From: DATLMR01 sp964615905
GTDB taxonomy: Bacteria > Acidobacteriota > Blastocatellia > UBA7656
Assembly (NCBI GenBank): GCA_964615905.1
Contig: CAZTUB010000007.1
Location: forward strand, 1-64,000
Direction of reading: 5' to 3'
DNA length: 64,000 nt
In this document: positions 16,925 through 24,925 of the stretch, piece after piece
Position numbering within the stretch: position 1 is the stretch's first letter
How the letters are laid out: the number at the start of each line of letters is the position of its first letter
The notes under the pieces: generated by a model
What the model was told of the DNA's origin: nothing
Seen by the model: the letters and a program-made list of their open reading frames with translations, nothing else
The model's database searches: none
Made by a program: the position numbers and the translations under genes

Positions 16925-17941
16925 TTAGCTGCCGGAAATAGAAGAGAGATTGGCAGCGAGCTTTATGGCCGAAACAAGGCTCCGGTGATCCGCCACGCCG
17001 TGACCCGCTATGTCGAACGCCGTGCCGTGATCGACAGACGTGCGTATGATGGGCAGGCCCAGCGTTACGTTAACCGCTTCGCCGAACGCAATGCACTTGA
17101 CCGCGATAAGCCCTTGATCGTGATAACAGGCTACGACCACGTCGTATGCGCCGCGCGCGGCTTTTATAAAGAGCGTGTCGGCGGCGAAAGGGCCGCTGAC
17201 ATCGATGCCCTGCGCTCGACAATGTTCAACCCCTGGCCTTATATAAAGCTCGTCTTCGGAGCCGAACATACCGTGCTCTCCCGCGTGCGGGTTGAGCCCC
17301 GCAACGGCTATGCGCGGGCGCGCGGTCCCGAACCTCCTCAACTCTCTGTCGGCAAGGGTTACAGTACGGGTGACTAGCTCCTCGGTGATCTCATTGATCG
17401 CGTCTCGAAGGCTCAGGTGAATCGTCATAAGGACCACCTTCAGGTCGCCCGCGAAAAAGCACATTAGGGGCGTGGCAGCCCCCGTCAGCCCCGCAAGCAT
17501 CTCCGTGTGCCCCGTGTAGCGCGAGCCTGCCAGCCGGAGCGATTCCTTGTTGATAGGCGCGGTCGCGATTGCATCGAGAGCACCAAGCATGCACAATCTC
17601 GCACCCGCTTCGATAAAAGAGACGGCCGCGAGCCCCGCCTCTGCCGAGAGCGCTCCCCAGCTAACCCCGCCTGTCATGCTCAGAGTGTCAAAGATCACGG
17701 CTTCTTCCTCTGAAGGCGAGGCGAGCCGGTCCTCCGTAATCGTTTGGTACCCGCAGGGCAAGCCGAGAATGTCGGCCTGCCTGCGCAGCTCTTTAAGGTC
17801 AGCGATTATGACGGGTAGACAAACGTCGCGCACACTTCTGTCGGCAACGGCCTTCAAGACGATCTCCGGCCCGATGCCGGCCGGGTCCCCGATAGTGATT
17901 CCGATGCGCGGCCTGTTATGGCTAAAGGATGCTCGTGTCAC
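16925..17941 (-). CDS. pdxA: 4-hydroxythreonine-4-phosphate dehydrogenase
   Basis: A 338-residue PdxA, the NAD-dependent enzyme of the DXP-dependent pyridoxal 5'-phosphate pathway. Family landmarks are GITIGDPAGIGPEIVLKA at the start, APINKESL, GHTEMLA, GLNPHAGEHGMFGSE, GPFAADTLF, CYHDQGLIAVK and RTSVDHGTAFDIAG near the end. The metal-binding histidines in these motifs are intact. The start is a GTG at 17941 with no clear ribosome binding site. It lies 48 bases downstream of the Hfq-like gene. Confidence 0.95.
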   Translation of the reverse strand: MTRASFSHNRPRIGITIGDPAGIGPEIVLKAVADRSVRDVCLPVIIADLKELRRQADILGLPCGYQTITEDRLASPSEEEAVIFDTLSMTGGVSWGALSAEAGLAAVSFIEAGARLCMLGALDAIATAPINKESLRLAGSRYTGHTEMLAGLTGAATPLMCFFAGDLKVVLMTIHLSLRDAINEITEELVTRTVTLADRELRRFGTARPRIAVAGLNPHAGEHGMFGSEDELYIRPGVEHCRAQGIDVSGPFAADTLFIKAARGAYDVVVACYHDQGLIAVKCIAFGEAVNVTLGLPIIRTSVDHGTAFDIAGHGVADHRSLVSAIKLAANLSSISGS

Positions 17942-17989
17942 ACGTATTAGCAGACAAGGTGTGGCTGAAGCAGGGCCAGTGCTCCGCAG

Positions 17990-18355
17990 TTATTCTTCCG
18001 ACATATCCTGCGAATCATCTTCGCCGTCTTCTTCGTCCTTGTACATGTATTTAATGTTATGTTTGAGCACAAGCAGGTTCGGGCCTTCCGTCCTGTGAAG
18101 CTTGATGCACCCCCTGTCATACCATTCTATTGTCCCGCGCAGTTCCTCGCCGTCTTGAAGCACCATAACCATCTGTGTGCGGTTGTCCATCTGCTTCTTG
18201 TAATAGAAGCTCTCGGCGTGAGTCTGCTCAGGCGGCACTCGTTTACGATTGGGGTCGGGAGCAGGCCCGCCGCCGCCTCTGCGCGGCTCTCTAGGCTCAC
18301 GATCCGCTCTCTCTCTGACCTCGGCCAGAGTCGGTCTGATCAACTTTCTGTTCAC
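17990..18355 (-). CDS. Hfq-like Sm-fold RNA-binding protein
   Basis: A 121-residue protein whose residues about 48-107 match the Sm/Hfq fold: a helix leading into TQMVMVLQDGEELRGTIEWYD (Sm1) and NLLVLKHNIKYMYK (Sm2, the counterpart of YKHAIS in Hfq). It differs from classical Hfq in a 45-residue basic, proline/arginine-rich N-terminal extension and an acidic C-terminal tail. Start: GGAGG (18367-18363) is 7 bases from the GTG at 18355. hflX lies divergently 380 bases away, echoing the hfq-hflX neighbourhood of other bacteria. Confidence 0.82.
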   Translation of the reverse strand: MNRKLIRPTLAEVRERADREPREPRRGGGGPAPDPNRKRVPPEQTHAESFYYKKQMDNRTQMVMVLQDGEELRGTIEWYDRGCIKLHRTEGPNLLVLKHNIKYMYKDEEDGEDDSQDMSEE

Positions 18356-18358
18356 CAC

Positions 18359-18723
18359 AGATCCTCCAAAAAGATTCAAGCTGCATCCGAACGGCAGTCG
18401 TCCATTGCCTGCGCTCCCGGCCGGGGCAATTCAATGCTGGTACGCTGGAACGGCATTGGGTATATATGAGTTCGCCAGCGCCGCTGACCGGGAAGTTTTT
18501 AGCTAGTTTTCACGCGGGTAATTGTCCACCGTTCAGAATAGCCAAATAGTAGCCCATCAATTTTCGATTGGCAAGCCCCTAACATAATTAAAAGTAAACC
18601 GGGCGGTGAATTTCTTGCCCCAGCGGTCGATTCTCCCGCGACGATCTGCCTCAATCGCTTTTTGACGCTTCCGTCGATGGTGTAAAATAAGTATGTCGGC
18701 CGAGAGCCGTCAATCGGTTCCGT
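18359..18723. other. gene-free divergent spacer between the Hfq-like gene and hflX
   Basis: About 365 bases with no convincing gene. The middle (18510-18600) is AT-rich for this genome and probably holds promoters for both directions. For hflX, TTTTGA (18660) and TAAAAT (18683-18688) are spaced 17 bases apart. No stable hairpin or RNA gene is apparent. Confidence 0.4.
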
Positions 18724-18736
18724 GGAGGATTAAGTT

Positions 18737-20485
18737 ATCAGCACTATTGAAGGGAACCTGCAGGGACTCAAGCCCAACCAGATTCAGCGTCTCGAAAGGC
18801 TGTACAAAAGGCGCATACCGCCGGCAGAGATCGTCACGCAGGAGTTCGCCCGGCAGCTCTCAGAGATTTCACACGAGATCAACCGCCAGGTAGGCGTGCT
18901 CGTAGACCGAAAAGGCCACGTCGAGTACGTCGTCGTCGGCAATGCGCGCGGCATCGTGCTGCCGGACCTGAAGCGCGTCCGCGTAAGCGTAGAGCGATTT
19001 CGCGGGCTCCGCTGCCTGCACACGCATCTGGCGGGCGAAGAGCTTACGCAAGACGACCTCACGGACCTCGCGCTCTTACGGCTCGACTTGATGGCTTCGA
19101 TTGAAGTGCGCAACGACGGCCTGCCGGGACTGGTCCGCGCCGCGCACCTGCTTCCGGCAGACGGGGATACCGCTGCCGCACCTCAAAGCGAGGTCGACGC
19201 CGACCCGTTCGATGCGCCCGAAGCGGCGCCGCCCGCCACCTGGGGATTTCTTGAGCCGAAAATTCCCAGCCAGATGGATGTCAACTTTATAGACCTTATC
19301 TCTTCGCTCGAAGAAGAGATGGCCCGCGCACGTCACGTGCGCAATCCGCGCGACCAGCGCGACCGCGCGATCTTAGTCAGCGTTACGACAGGCTCGATAG
19401 CCGACGCGCAGGAATCGCTCGACGAGCTGCGCGAGCTTGCGCGCTCAAGCGGCGTAGTCGTGCTCGACTCATTCGTACAGCGCAGGCCAAAGCTCGATCC
19501 TCGCTCGCTTGTCGGGCGCGGCAAACTCGAAGAGCTTATCATACGGGGGCTTCAGCTTGGGGCCGACGTGATTATCTTCGACCAGAACCTCAGCGCGGGC
19601 CAGCTTCGCGCCATAAACGATGCGACAGACCTGAAGATCATCGACCGGACGCAGTTGATTCTCGACATATTCGCGCAGCGCGCGCAGAGCCGCGAAGGTA
19701 AGATACAGGTCGAGCTTGCGCAGTTGAAATACATGCTGCCCAGATTGACCGGCTCCGGTACGGAGATGTCTCGCCTCATGGGCGGCATTGGCGGGCGCGG
19801 CCCCGGCGAGACCAAGCTTGAAGTTGACCGCCGCCGCGTACGTGACCGTATACACCATCTCGAAAAGCAGATCGAGCAGATTCGCACAAGCCGCCGCATA
19901 CAGCGCGCGCGTCGCGAGCGGCGAGACGTGCCTATAATCTCGATTGTCGGTTACACGAATGCAGGGAAGTCCACTATGTTGAACGCGCTGACCGAATCGG
20001 CCGTGACCGCTGAAGATCGCATGTTTGCAACGCTCGACCCGACGAGCCGCAGGCTGCGGTTGCCGCGCGACCAGGAAGTGATTATCAACGACACGGTCGG
20101 ATTTATTCGCGATTTGCCGCCCGATCTGATAACGGCGTTTCGAGCGACGCTCGAAGAGATGGAGGGCTCGGATGTGCTGCTTCACCTGGTCGACGCGAGC
20201 AGCCCGCACTTCGATAATCATATCGCTTCGGTTGTGCAGATTCTCGACGACCTCCACCTGTCAGAGATACCCCGCATACTCGTCTTTAACAAGGCCGACC
20301 TCTTGAACGAAGACGAGCTTGCGAACCTGAGCCGGACTTACAACGCGGTCACAGTGTCGGCCTTTGATCGCGAGTCTCTCGTCCCTATGATCGAGCGCAT
20401 TGGTGACGTGCTCGATTCGGCAGTGGCAATTCGCTCGCTCGCATACGAGCGCAGGCAAGACGAGGAGCCGATCTCAGAGTTTTAA
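18737..20485 (+). CDS. hflX: ribosome-associated GTPase HflX with a non-canonical start
   Basis: An HflX GTPase that splits or rescues ribosomes. Landmarks are GRGKLEEL, the GPGETKLE motif, G1 GYTNAGKST, G3 DTVGFIRDLP and G4 NKADLL, all complete. The frame is open upstream of the first GTG (18896) back to a TAA at 18731, and those 53 codons read STIEGNLQGLKP and ISHEINRQVGVLVDR, the conserved N-terminal extension of long HflX proteins. GGAGG (18724-18728) sits 8 bases before ATC at 18737. No ATG, GTG or TTG exists in this stretch, so translation may begin at AUC, or one base of the read is wrong. The fallback start is 18896. Confidence 0.85.
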   Translation: MSTIEGNLQGLKPNQIQRLERLYKRRIPPAEIVTQEFARQLSEISHEINRQVGVLVDRKGHVEYVVVGNARGIVLPDLKRVRVSVERFRGLRCLHTHLAGEELTQDDLTDLALLRLDLMASIEVRNDGLPGLVRAAHLLPADGDTAAAPQSEVDADPFDAPEAAPPATWGFLEPKIPSQMDVNFIDLISSLEEEMARARHVRNPRDQRDRAILVSVTTGSIADAQESLDELRELARSSGVVVLDSFVQRRPKLDPRSLVGRGKLEELIIRGLQLGADVIIFDQNLSAGQLRAINDATDLKIIDRTQLILDIFAQRAQSREGKIQVELAQLKYMLPRLTGSGTEMSRLMGGIGGRGPGETKLEVDRRRVRDRIHHLEKQIEQIRTSRRIQRARRERRDVPIISIVGYTNAGKSTMLNALTESAVTAEDRMFATLDPTSRRLRLPRDQEVIINDTVGFIRDLPPDLITAFRATLEEMEGSDVLLHLVDASSPHFDNHIASVVQILDDLHLSEIPRILVFNKADLLNEDELANLSRTYNAVTVSAFDRESLVPMIERIGDVLDSAVAIRSLAYERRQDEEPISEF

Positions 20486-20529
20486 GGCCAGCTTGCGGAT
20501 AACAGCTTTCGAAATTTTTGGAGGACTAA

Positions 20530-21201
20530 ATGAGCAACTTGTACGATGACGGTGGTCGCGGCCCGGATTTGAAGGACCAGTTCCGGCAGGAGTACTCCGC
20601 GCAACAGGGCCAGATAACCAGCCAGAAGCGGAAACGCTCGACCTGGGTCATAGGCAGCATCGTAGGCGTATTGCTGCTTTTCCTGATAATCGGCGGCTCG
20701 GCCTGCGGGACTTATAACACCCTGACCGCCAAACAGGTGCAGGTCAACACACAGTTTTCAAACATCGACGTGCAGTTGCAGCGCCGCGCCGATCTGATCC
20801 CCAACCTGGTGGAAACCGTTAAGGGCTATGCCAAGCACGAGGAGGGCGTCTTTAAAGACATAGCCGACGCGCGGTCGCGACTGCTGAGTGCGCAAACGCC
20901 GAACGAAAAGATTGCCGCAAACGATCAGGTGTCGGGCGCGCTCGGCCGGTTGCTCGTCCTGACCGAGAATTACCCGGACTTGAAATCGAACCAGAACTTC
21001 TTGAGGCTTCAAGATGAGCTTGCCGGGACCGAGAATAGAATCCAGGTAGCGCGGCAGGATTACAACAAAGTAGTTCAGGATTACAACACCTCGCGCCAGC
21101 AATTCCCGACCGTAGTCATGGCGAACATACTCGGCTTTGAGCCCGCCGCCGAATTCAAGGCCACCGAAGGATCGCGCGAAAATCCAAAGGTCAAGTTCTG
21201 A
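20530..21201 (+). CDS. LemA family protein
   Basis: A 223-residue LemA protein. After about 38 cytoplasmic residues comes one membrane helix (WVIGSIVGVLLLFLIIGG), then the family core YNTLTAKQVQVNTQFSNIDV and QRRADLIPNLVETVKGYAKHE. The rest is a helical bundle (coiled-coil character). LemA proteins are membrane-anchored with unknown molecular role. The usual LemA has a shorter cytoplasmic tail. GGAGG stands just before the ATG. The gene lies 44 bases after hflX on the same strand and may be cotranscribed. Confidence 0.93.
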   Translation: MSNLYDDGGRGPDLKDQFRQEYSAQQGQITSQKRKRSTWVIGSIVGVLLLFLIIGGSACGTYNTLTAKQVQVNTQFSNIDVQLQRRADLIPNLVETVKGYAKHEEGVFKDIADARSRLLSAQTPNEKIAANDQVSGALGRLLVLTENYPDLKSNQNFLRLQDELAGTENRIQVARQDYNKVVQDYNTSRQQFPTVVMANILGFEPAAEFKATEGSRENPKVKF

Positions 21202-21289
21202 GCGCGAGAAGCTTTCAGTAATAGGTTTTATGCGAAGGGCGATCCGGCGGTGGTCGCCCTTCTTCTTATCTCTACTGTGGAGGTGCGCT

Positions 21290-22063
21290 ATGGCTGTTCG
21301 AATAGAAAAGAACGGAGCAGTCACGACCGTCATCCTCAGCCGCCCCGAAGTGCGCAACGCCGTCGACCGCGAGCACGCGGAGCTGCTCGCGAGCGCCTTT
21401 CGCTCCTTCGACGAGGATGACGATGCGCGGGTCGCTGTCCTTTACGGCGACCACGGAACGTTCTGCGCCGGAGCCGACTTAAAAGCCATAGCGACAGGGC
21501 AGGCGAATCGCACAGAACCTACCGGCGACGGGCCGATGGGGCCGACGCGCATGATGCTCGGAAAACCCGTAATCGCCGCCATCTCTGGTTACGCTGTGGC
21601 CGGGGGGCTTGAGCTTGCGCTGTGGTGCGATCTGCGGGTGATCGAAGAAGACGCGACGCTTGGCGTCTTTTGTCGCCGCTGGGGTGTGCCTCTGATCGAC
21701 GGCGGGACCGTGCGCCTTCCTAGACTGATCGGACTCGGTCGCGCGCTCGACCTGATCCTGACAGGCCGGGCGGTAGGCGCTCGCGAGGCGCTCGGCATGG
21801 GCCTTGTCTCGCGTGTTGTGCCAAATGGAAAGGCGCGCGAGGCGGCCGAGAAGCTCGCCCGCGAGATCGCCGAGTTTCCGCAAATCTGTATGAGGGGCGA
21901 CCGCGCTTCAGCCTACGAGCAGTTCAATCACCCGTTTGAGCAAGCGATGATGAATGAGTTCGAGCGCGGGCTTTTGGCGCTGGAGGCCGAAGCGGGGTCT
22001 GGGGCCAGCCGGTTTGCCGGAGGCGAAGGGCGCCACGGAAGGTTTCCCGGTGACGACAGCTAG
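21290..22063 (+). CDS. enoyl-CoA hydratase/isomerase family protein
   Basis: A 257-residue crotonase-fold enzyme. The oxyanion-hole segments CAGADLKAIA and AISGYAVAGGLELALWCD are present. At the position of the second catalytic acid the sequence reads RRWGVPLIDGGTVRLPRL, in which one of the two hydratase glutamates is not obvious; this pattern is common in family members with unknown chemistry. GTGGAGG precedes the ATG at 21290. Its stop codon overlaps the stop of the convergent larE-like gene: both use the palindrome CTAG at 22060-22063. Confidence 0.88.
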   Translation: MAVRIEKNGAVTTVILSRPEVRNAVDREHAELLASAFRSFDEDDDARVAVLYGDHGTFCAGADLKAIATGQANRTEPTGDGPMGPTRMMLGKPVIAAISGYAVAGGLELALWCDLRVIEEDATLGVFCRRWGVPLIDGGTVRLPRLIGLGRALDLILTGRAVGAREALGMGLVSRVVPNGKAREAAEKLAREIAEFPQICMRGDRASAYEQFNHPFEQAMMNEFERGLLALEAEAGSGASRFAGGEGRHGRFPGDDS

Positions 22064-22899
22064 GGCTTTCCGACAAGCGCTTCGTTGAGTGATCCGGTCC
22101 GGTAGCCTTCCAGGTCGAGCGCGACAAATTTGAACCCAAGCGACTTTAGCGTGGCGGCCATGCGGGCCGCCATCGAGGGATCGAGGGCGCGCTCCATCTC
22201 AACGTCCGCCACCTCTATTCGCGCCACGTCACCGTGATGTCTCACGCGAATCTGCCGAAATCCCATCTGCTTGAGCAAGTCCTCGGCGCGATCAATCATC
22301 GATAGCTTCTCGATTGTCACAAGCTGGCCGTATGGGACCCGCGATGAGAGACAGGCGCTCGCGGGCTCGTCAAAAGTCGGCAGCCCCGCGCGCCTTGAAA
22401 GCTCGCGTATCTCTGCCTTCGTCAGGCCGCATTCGAGCAGAGGCGAAGCTACCCCAAGCTCGCGCGCCGCCTGTCGCCCCGGACGGTAATCGCCTACATC
22501 GTCGGCGTTCGTGCCGTCGCAAACGCGCGCGAACCCTCTTTCTTGGGAAAGCCGGTTCAGCTTTGTATAAAGCTCAGACTTGCAGAAATAGCAACGGTTT
22601 GGAGGGTTGCTCGTGTAGTTTGCGTCTTCGAACTCCTCAGTGAAAACGATCTCGTGTCGAATCCTGAACAGGGTCACAACGCGGTCGGCCAGCTCGCGCT
22701 GAAAGGTCGGGTATGATGCGCTGTCGCCGGTTACCGCGAGCGCCTTCGGTCCCAGCTCATCACTTGCGACATACGCGAGATATGCGCTGTCTACGCCGCC
22801 TGAAAACGCCACCACGACCGAGCCGTAATCACGAAGCAAGCGCCGCAGCCTCGTCTCTTTCTCCTCTAAAGTCTCTGTCTTTTTCATCACTGGAATCAT
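22060..22899 (-). CDS. larE: LarE-type ATP-dependent sulfur transferase
   Basis: A PP-loop pyrophosphatase of the LarE family, which makes the nickel-pincer cofactor sulfurs in lactate racemase-type enzymes. The PP-loop SGGVDSA, the cysteine pair CYFC in the middle and the later ACLSSR are visible. The three cysteines match the LarE branch thought to bind a 4Fe-4S cluster rather than the single-cysteine sacrificial type. No larB, larC or larA lies in the window, so the target enzyme is unknown and a non-Lar role is possible. The ATG at 22899 is favoured; 22887 is an alternative. Confidence 0.85.
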   Translation of the reverse strand: MIPVMKKTETLEEKETRLRRLLRDYGSVVVAFSGGVDSAYLAYVASDELGPKALAVTGDSASYPTFQRELADRVVTLFRIRHEIVFTEEFEDANYTSNPPNRCYFCKSELYTKLNRLSQERGFARVCDGTNADDVGDYRPGRQAARELGVASPLLECGLTKAEIRELSRRAGLPTFDEPASACLSSRVPYGQLVTIEKLSMIDRAEDLLKQMGFRQIRVRHHGDVARIEVADVEMERALDPSMAARMAATLKSLGFKFVALDLEGYRTGSLNEALVGKP

Positions 22900-22941
22900 G
22901 TTACCCGCTTGCTGTGAGCGGTACAACCTGACCGGCTCATC

Positions 22942-22950
22942 TGCTATAAT
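22942..22950 (+). promoter_or_regulatory. extended -10 promoter of recO
   Basis: TGCTATAAT (22942-22950) is a perfect extended -10. Transcription would start about 20 bases before the recO ATG at 22978, leaving room for the GAAAGG ribosome site. Confidence 0.65.
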
Positions 22951-22977
22951 TTCGTCACGACGAAAGGTTCATAAGCA

Positions 22978-23730
22978 ATGGGGTTGCACACTACAAACGC
23001 ATTCGTGCTGCGAACGTACTCGCTGGCCGAAGCCGATAAGATTTGCGTATTTTTGACGAAGGAGCTTGGCAAGTTGCGAGGCGTGGCTCACGGTGCGCGC
23101 AAGATGAAGAGCCGCTTCGGGTCTGCGCTTGAGCCGTTCACCGAAGTCGCGCTCACATACTTTCAAAAAGAAGGGCGAGAGCTTGTTTCCATATCGACCT
23201 GCGAGATTTTGCGCTCGCATTTTTATAGCGCGGCGCGCGATGTCGAGACCGCCGGGGCCTTCTCTTACATGTCGGAGCTGCTGATAGAGTTTCTGCCGGA
23301 GCAGGAGCCCAACGAGCGGCTGTACCGTCTGGTCGGGGCGACGCTTGAAGCGATTGGCGAAGGGCTGCCGCTCGCCCACCTGCTGCGCTATTTTGAATCG
23401 TGGATGCTGCGACTCGCGGGCTACTTCCCTGAGCTTGTGCGCTGCGCCGCGTGCGGCGAGCGCGTAGGAGCAACCGAGCCCACTTTCTTAACCGTAGACG
23501 GCGCGCCGCGATGCGCTGCATGCAGCGGCGGGCGCGGCACTCCCGTCGACCCGGATTTGCGCCGGATCATACAGGAGATGCTTGGCGCGCACCCCTCCCG
23601 GTTCGCACAGTCGCGCGTTCACGCGGATCGCGTGGCCCAGATAGGCGAGATCAACTACCAGATCATCCGGCACGCGCTTGAGCGCGATTTGCGGTCGCGC
23701 GCGATGCTAAAGCAGTTGAGCGCGGTTTAG
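22978..23730 (+). CDS. recO: DNA repair protein RecO
   Basis: A 250-residue RecO, which anneals single strands and loads RecA in the RecFOR pathway. The N-terminal OB fold opens with TNAFVLRTYSLAEADKICVFLT and has GVAHGARKMKSRFGSALEPFT. The C-terminal half is helical and carries the zinc module C-x2-C at CAACGE and C-x2-C at CAAC (about 158-182). The length is as usual for the family. GAAAGG lies upstream of the ATG. Confidence 0.93.
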   Translation: MGLHTTNAFVLRTYSLAEADKICVFLTKELGKLRGVAHGARKMKSRFGSALEPFTEVALTYFQKEGRELVSISTCEILRSHFYSAARDVETAGAFSYMSELLIEFLPEQEPNERLYRLVGATLEAIGEGLPLAHLLRYFESWMLRLAGYFPELVRCAACGERVGATEPTFLTVDGAPRCAACSGGRGTPVDPDLRRIIQEMLGAHPSRFAQSRVHADRVAQIGEINYQIIRHALERDLRSRAMLKQLSAV

Positions 23731-23756
23731 CTTAGAGGTTGATTTGCGGGGATCAG

Positions 23757-23783
23757 AAAAGGGCAGGACGCGCCTGCCCTTTT
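23757..23783. terminator. bidirectional intrinsic terminator after recO
   Basis: AAAAGGGCAGG (23757-23767) pairs with CCTGCCCTTTT (23773-23783) around ACGCG. The T-run on one strand and A-run on the other let it work in both directions, between recO and the convergent secreted-protein gene. Confidence 0.88.
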
Positions 23784-23795
23784 CGCGTTTGACGG

Positions 23796-24659
23796 CTATT
23801 GCCCGCCGAGGAATTCGCGGAGGATGTTGGAAAGCCCTGTAATCAACAGGTGGTTCCCCCAGCGTTTGAATACGTGGCTGGCCCCCTGTTTCTCTTCACG
23901 CTGCCAGTAATTCGACACCGCCGCGCCCGCGATTCCGCCCGCGAGGAACGAGATGTTTGGCTGGTCGCCGCTGCGGTCGCCCTGCGTGATAAAAAGCCGC
24001 GAGAGGGCGTAGCCGATCTTTGCGCCCGCGCCGGACTTGCCCGACCTGTGATAGCGCGGGTCCTGTTTGAGGATCGTTGCGAAGGCGAACTTCTCGAAGA
24101 AATTGTTTGCGATGCGATTGCCGAAGCTGCGAGCAGCCCGCGTCATCGCATCGGCGAAATAATCGTCCAGCGTATCCTCTTTGCCGACGTTATTATCGAG
24201 CGCCTCGTTCCACAACCCCGACGCTATCGAAGTAATGTAAGGGCCAGGCGTCGTAATAGACCTTTGAAGAAAGTAGTTGAATTTCTCGCCCGCCGTCATG
24301 GGCGCGGTGCTGGCGCGAGGGAGCGGGAGTGCCGGGAACACCTGCGGGCTGCGCGTCTTGAGCGCGGCGGGGATGCTGAACTTCACCTGGACGACCTGCG
24401 CCGGTTCGGGCTCGGCGTTCTTCAGGTCTTTAAACATCACGTAGCTGATGTTGAGCGGCTTTGCCGTCGCATCCGTGCACACGGACGCGTCGTCCGGCGG
24501 TTGCGATTCCGGGACGGCCGGCATCGTAAGGAGATCGCTTTTGTTGTTGTCGGCGGCGCTGCCAAAGGCGGCGACCGGAAGACTGATCGAGAGCAGGAAA
24601 CCTAAAAAGAGTGAGCTTGCGAGTGGCTTGATGCTAAACCTGCGATTCGTTTTGGCCAT
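23796..24659 (-). CDS. secreted protein of unknown function
   Basis: A 287-residue protein with a signal peptide (PLASSLFLGFLLSISLPVAAFG). The mature part has a proline-rich linker followed by a helical domain with GEKFNYFLQRSITTP, the motif ILKQDPRYHRSG and a C-terminal GGIAGAAVSNYW. I recall similar unassigned proteins in Acidobacteriota, but I cannot name a family. Export is likely; glycine-rich hydrophobic stretches near the end may sit in the outer membrane. It converges with recO across a strong terminator. Confidence 0.75.
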   Translation of the reverse strand: MAKTNRRFSIKPLASSLFLGFLLSISLPVAAFGSAADNNKSDLLTMPAVPESQPPDDASVCTDATAKPLNISYVMFKDLKNAEPEPAQVVQVKFSIPAALKTRSPQVFPALPLPRASTAPMTAGEKFNYFLQRSITTPGPYITSIASGLWNEALDNNVGKEDTLDDYFADAMTRAARSFGNRIANNFFEKFAFATILKQDPRYHRSGKSGAGAKIGYALSRLFITQGDRSGDQPNISFLAGGIAGAAVSNYWQREEKQGASHVFKRWGNHLLITGLSNILREFLGGQ

Positions 24660-24814
24660 AAGTTCACCTTAGAGAAAAGTATCGTCTCATAGGACACCAT
24701 CTTTCGACCCCGTATGCTACCACAACCGTCCCGAATGTCGAAACAAAAGTTCCGAGGGTTTCATCGCCGCCGCAGCTTGAACAACCCGGCTCCCCGGAAT
24801 AGAATTCACCGGAA

Positions 24815-24901
24815 CGTAAACCGTCAACCGTGAACCGTGACACGAGAAAGAAAAGAACCGGCAGCGCGTTCAATCTTTCTTGTCGCGGTTTACGGTTCAC
24901 G
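24815..24901. repeat. heptad hairpin element 3 (GTAAACC/GTGAACC type)
   Basis: The left arm (24815-24850) is a run of 7-base units GTAAACC, GTCAACC, GTGAACC, GTGACAC ending in GAAAG. The right arm (24875-24901) is its approximate reverse complement, starting CTTTCTTGTC. The loop is about 24 bases. It lies just upstream of the TPR gene and contributes no ribosome site. Confidence 0.85.
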
Positions 24902-24925
24902 CTTCAAAATGCGGAGGCAATGACC

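Noticed and set aside
18693..18893. 66-codon frame starting ATG 18693 as a separate gene before hflX
   Set aside because: It is in a different frame from hflX; the conserved HflX N-terminus is read in the other frame over the same bases.
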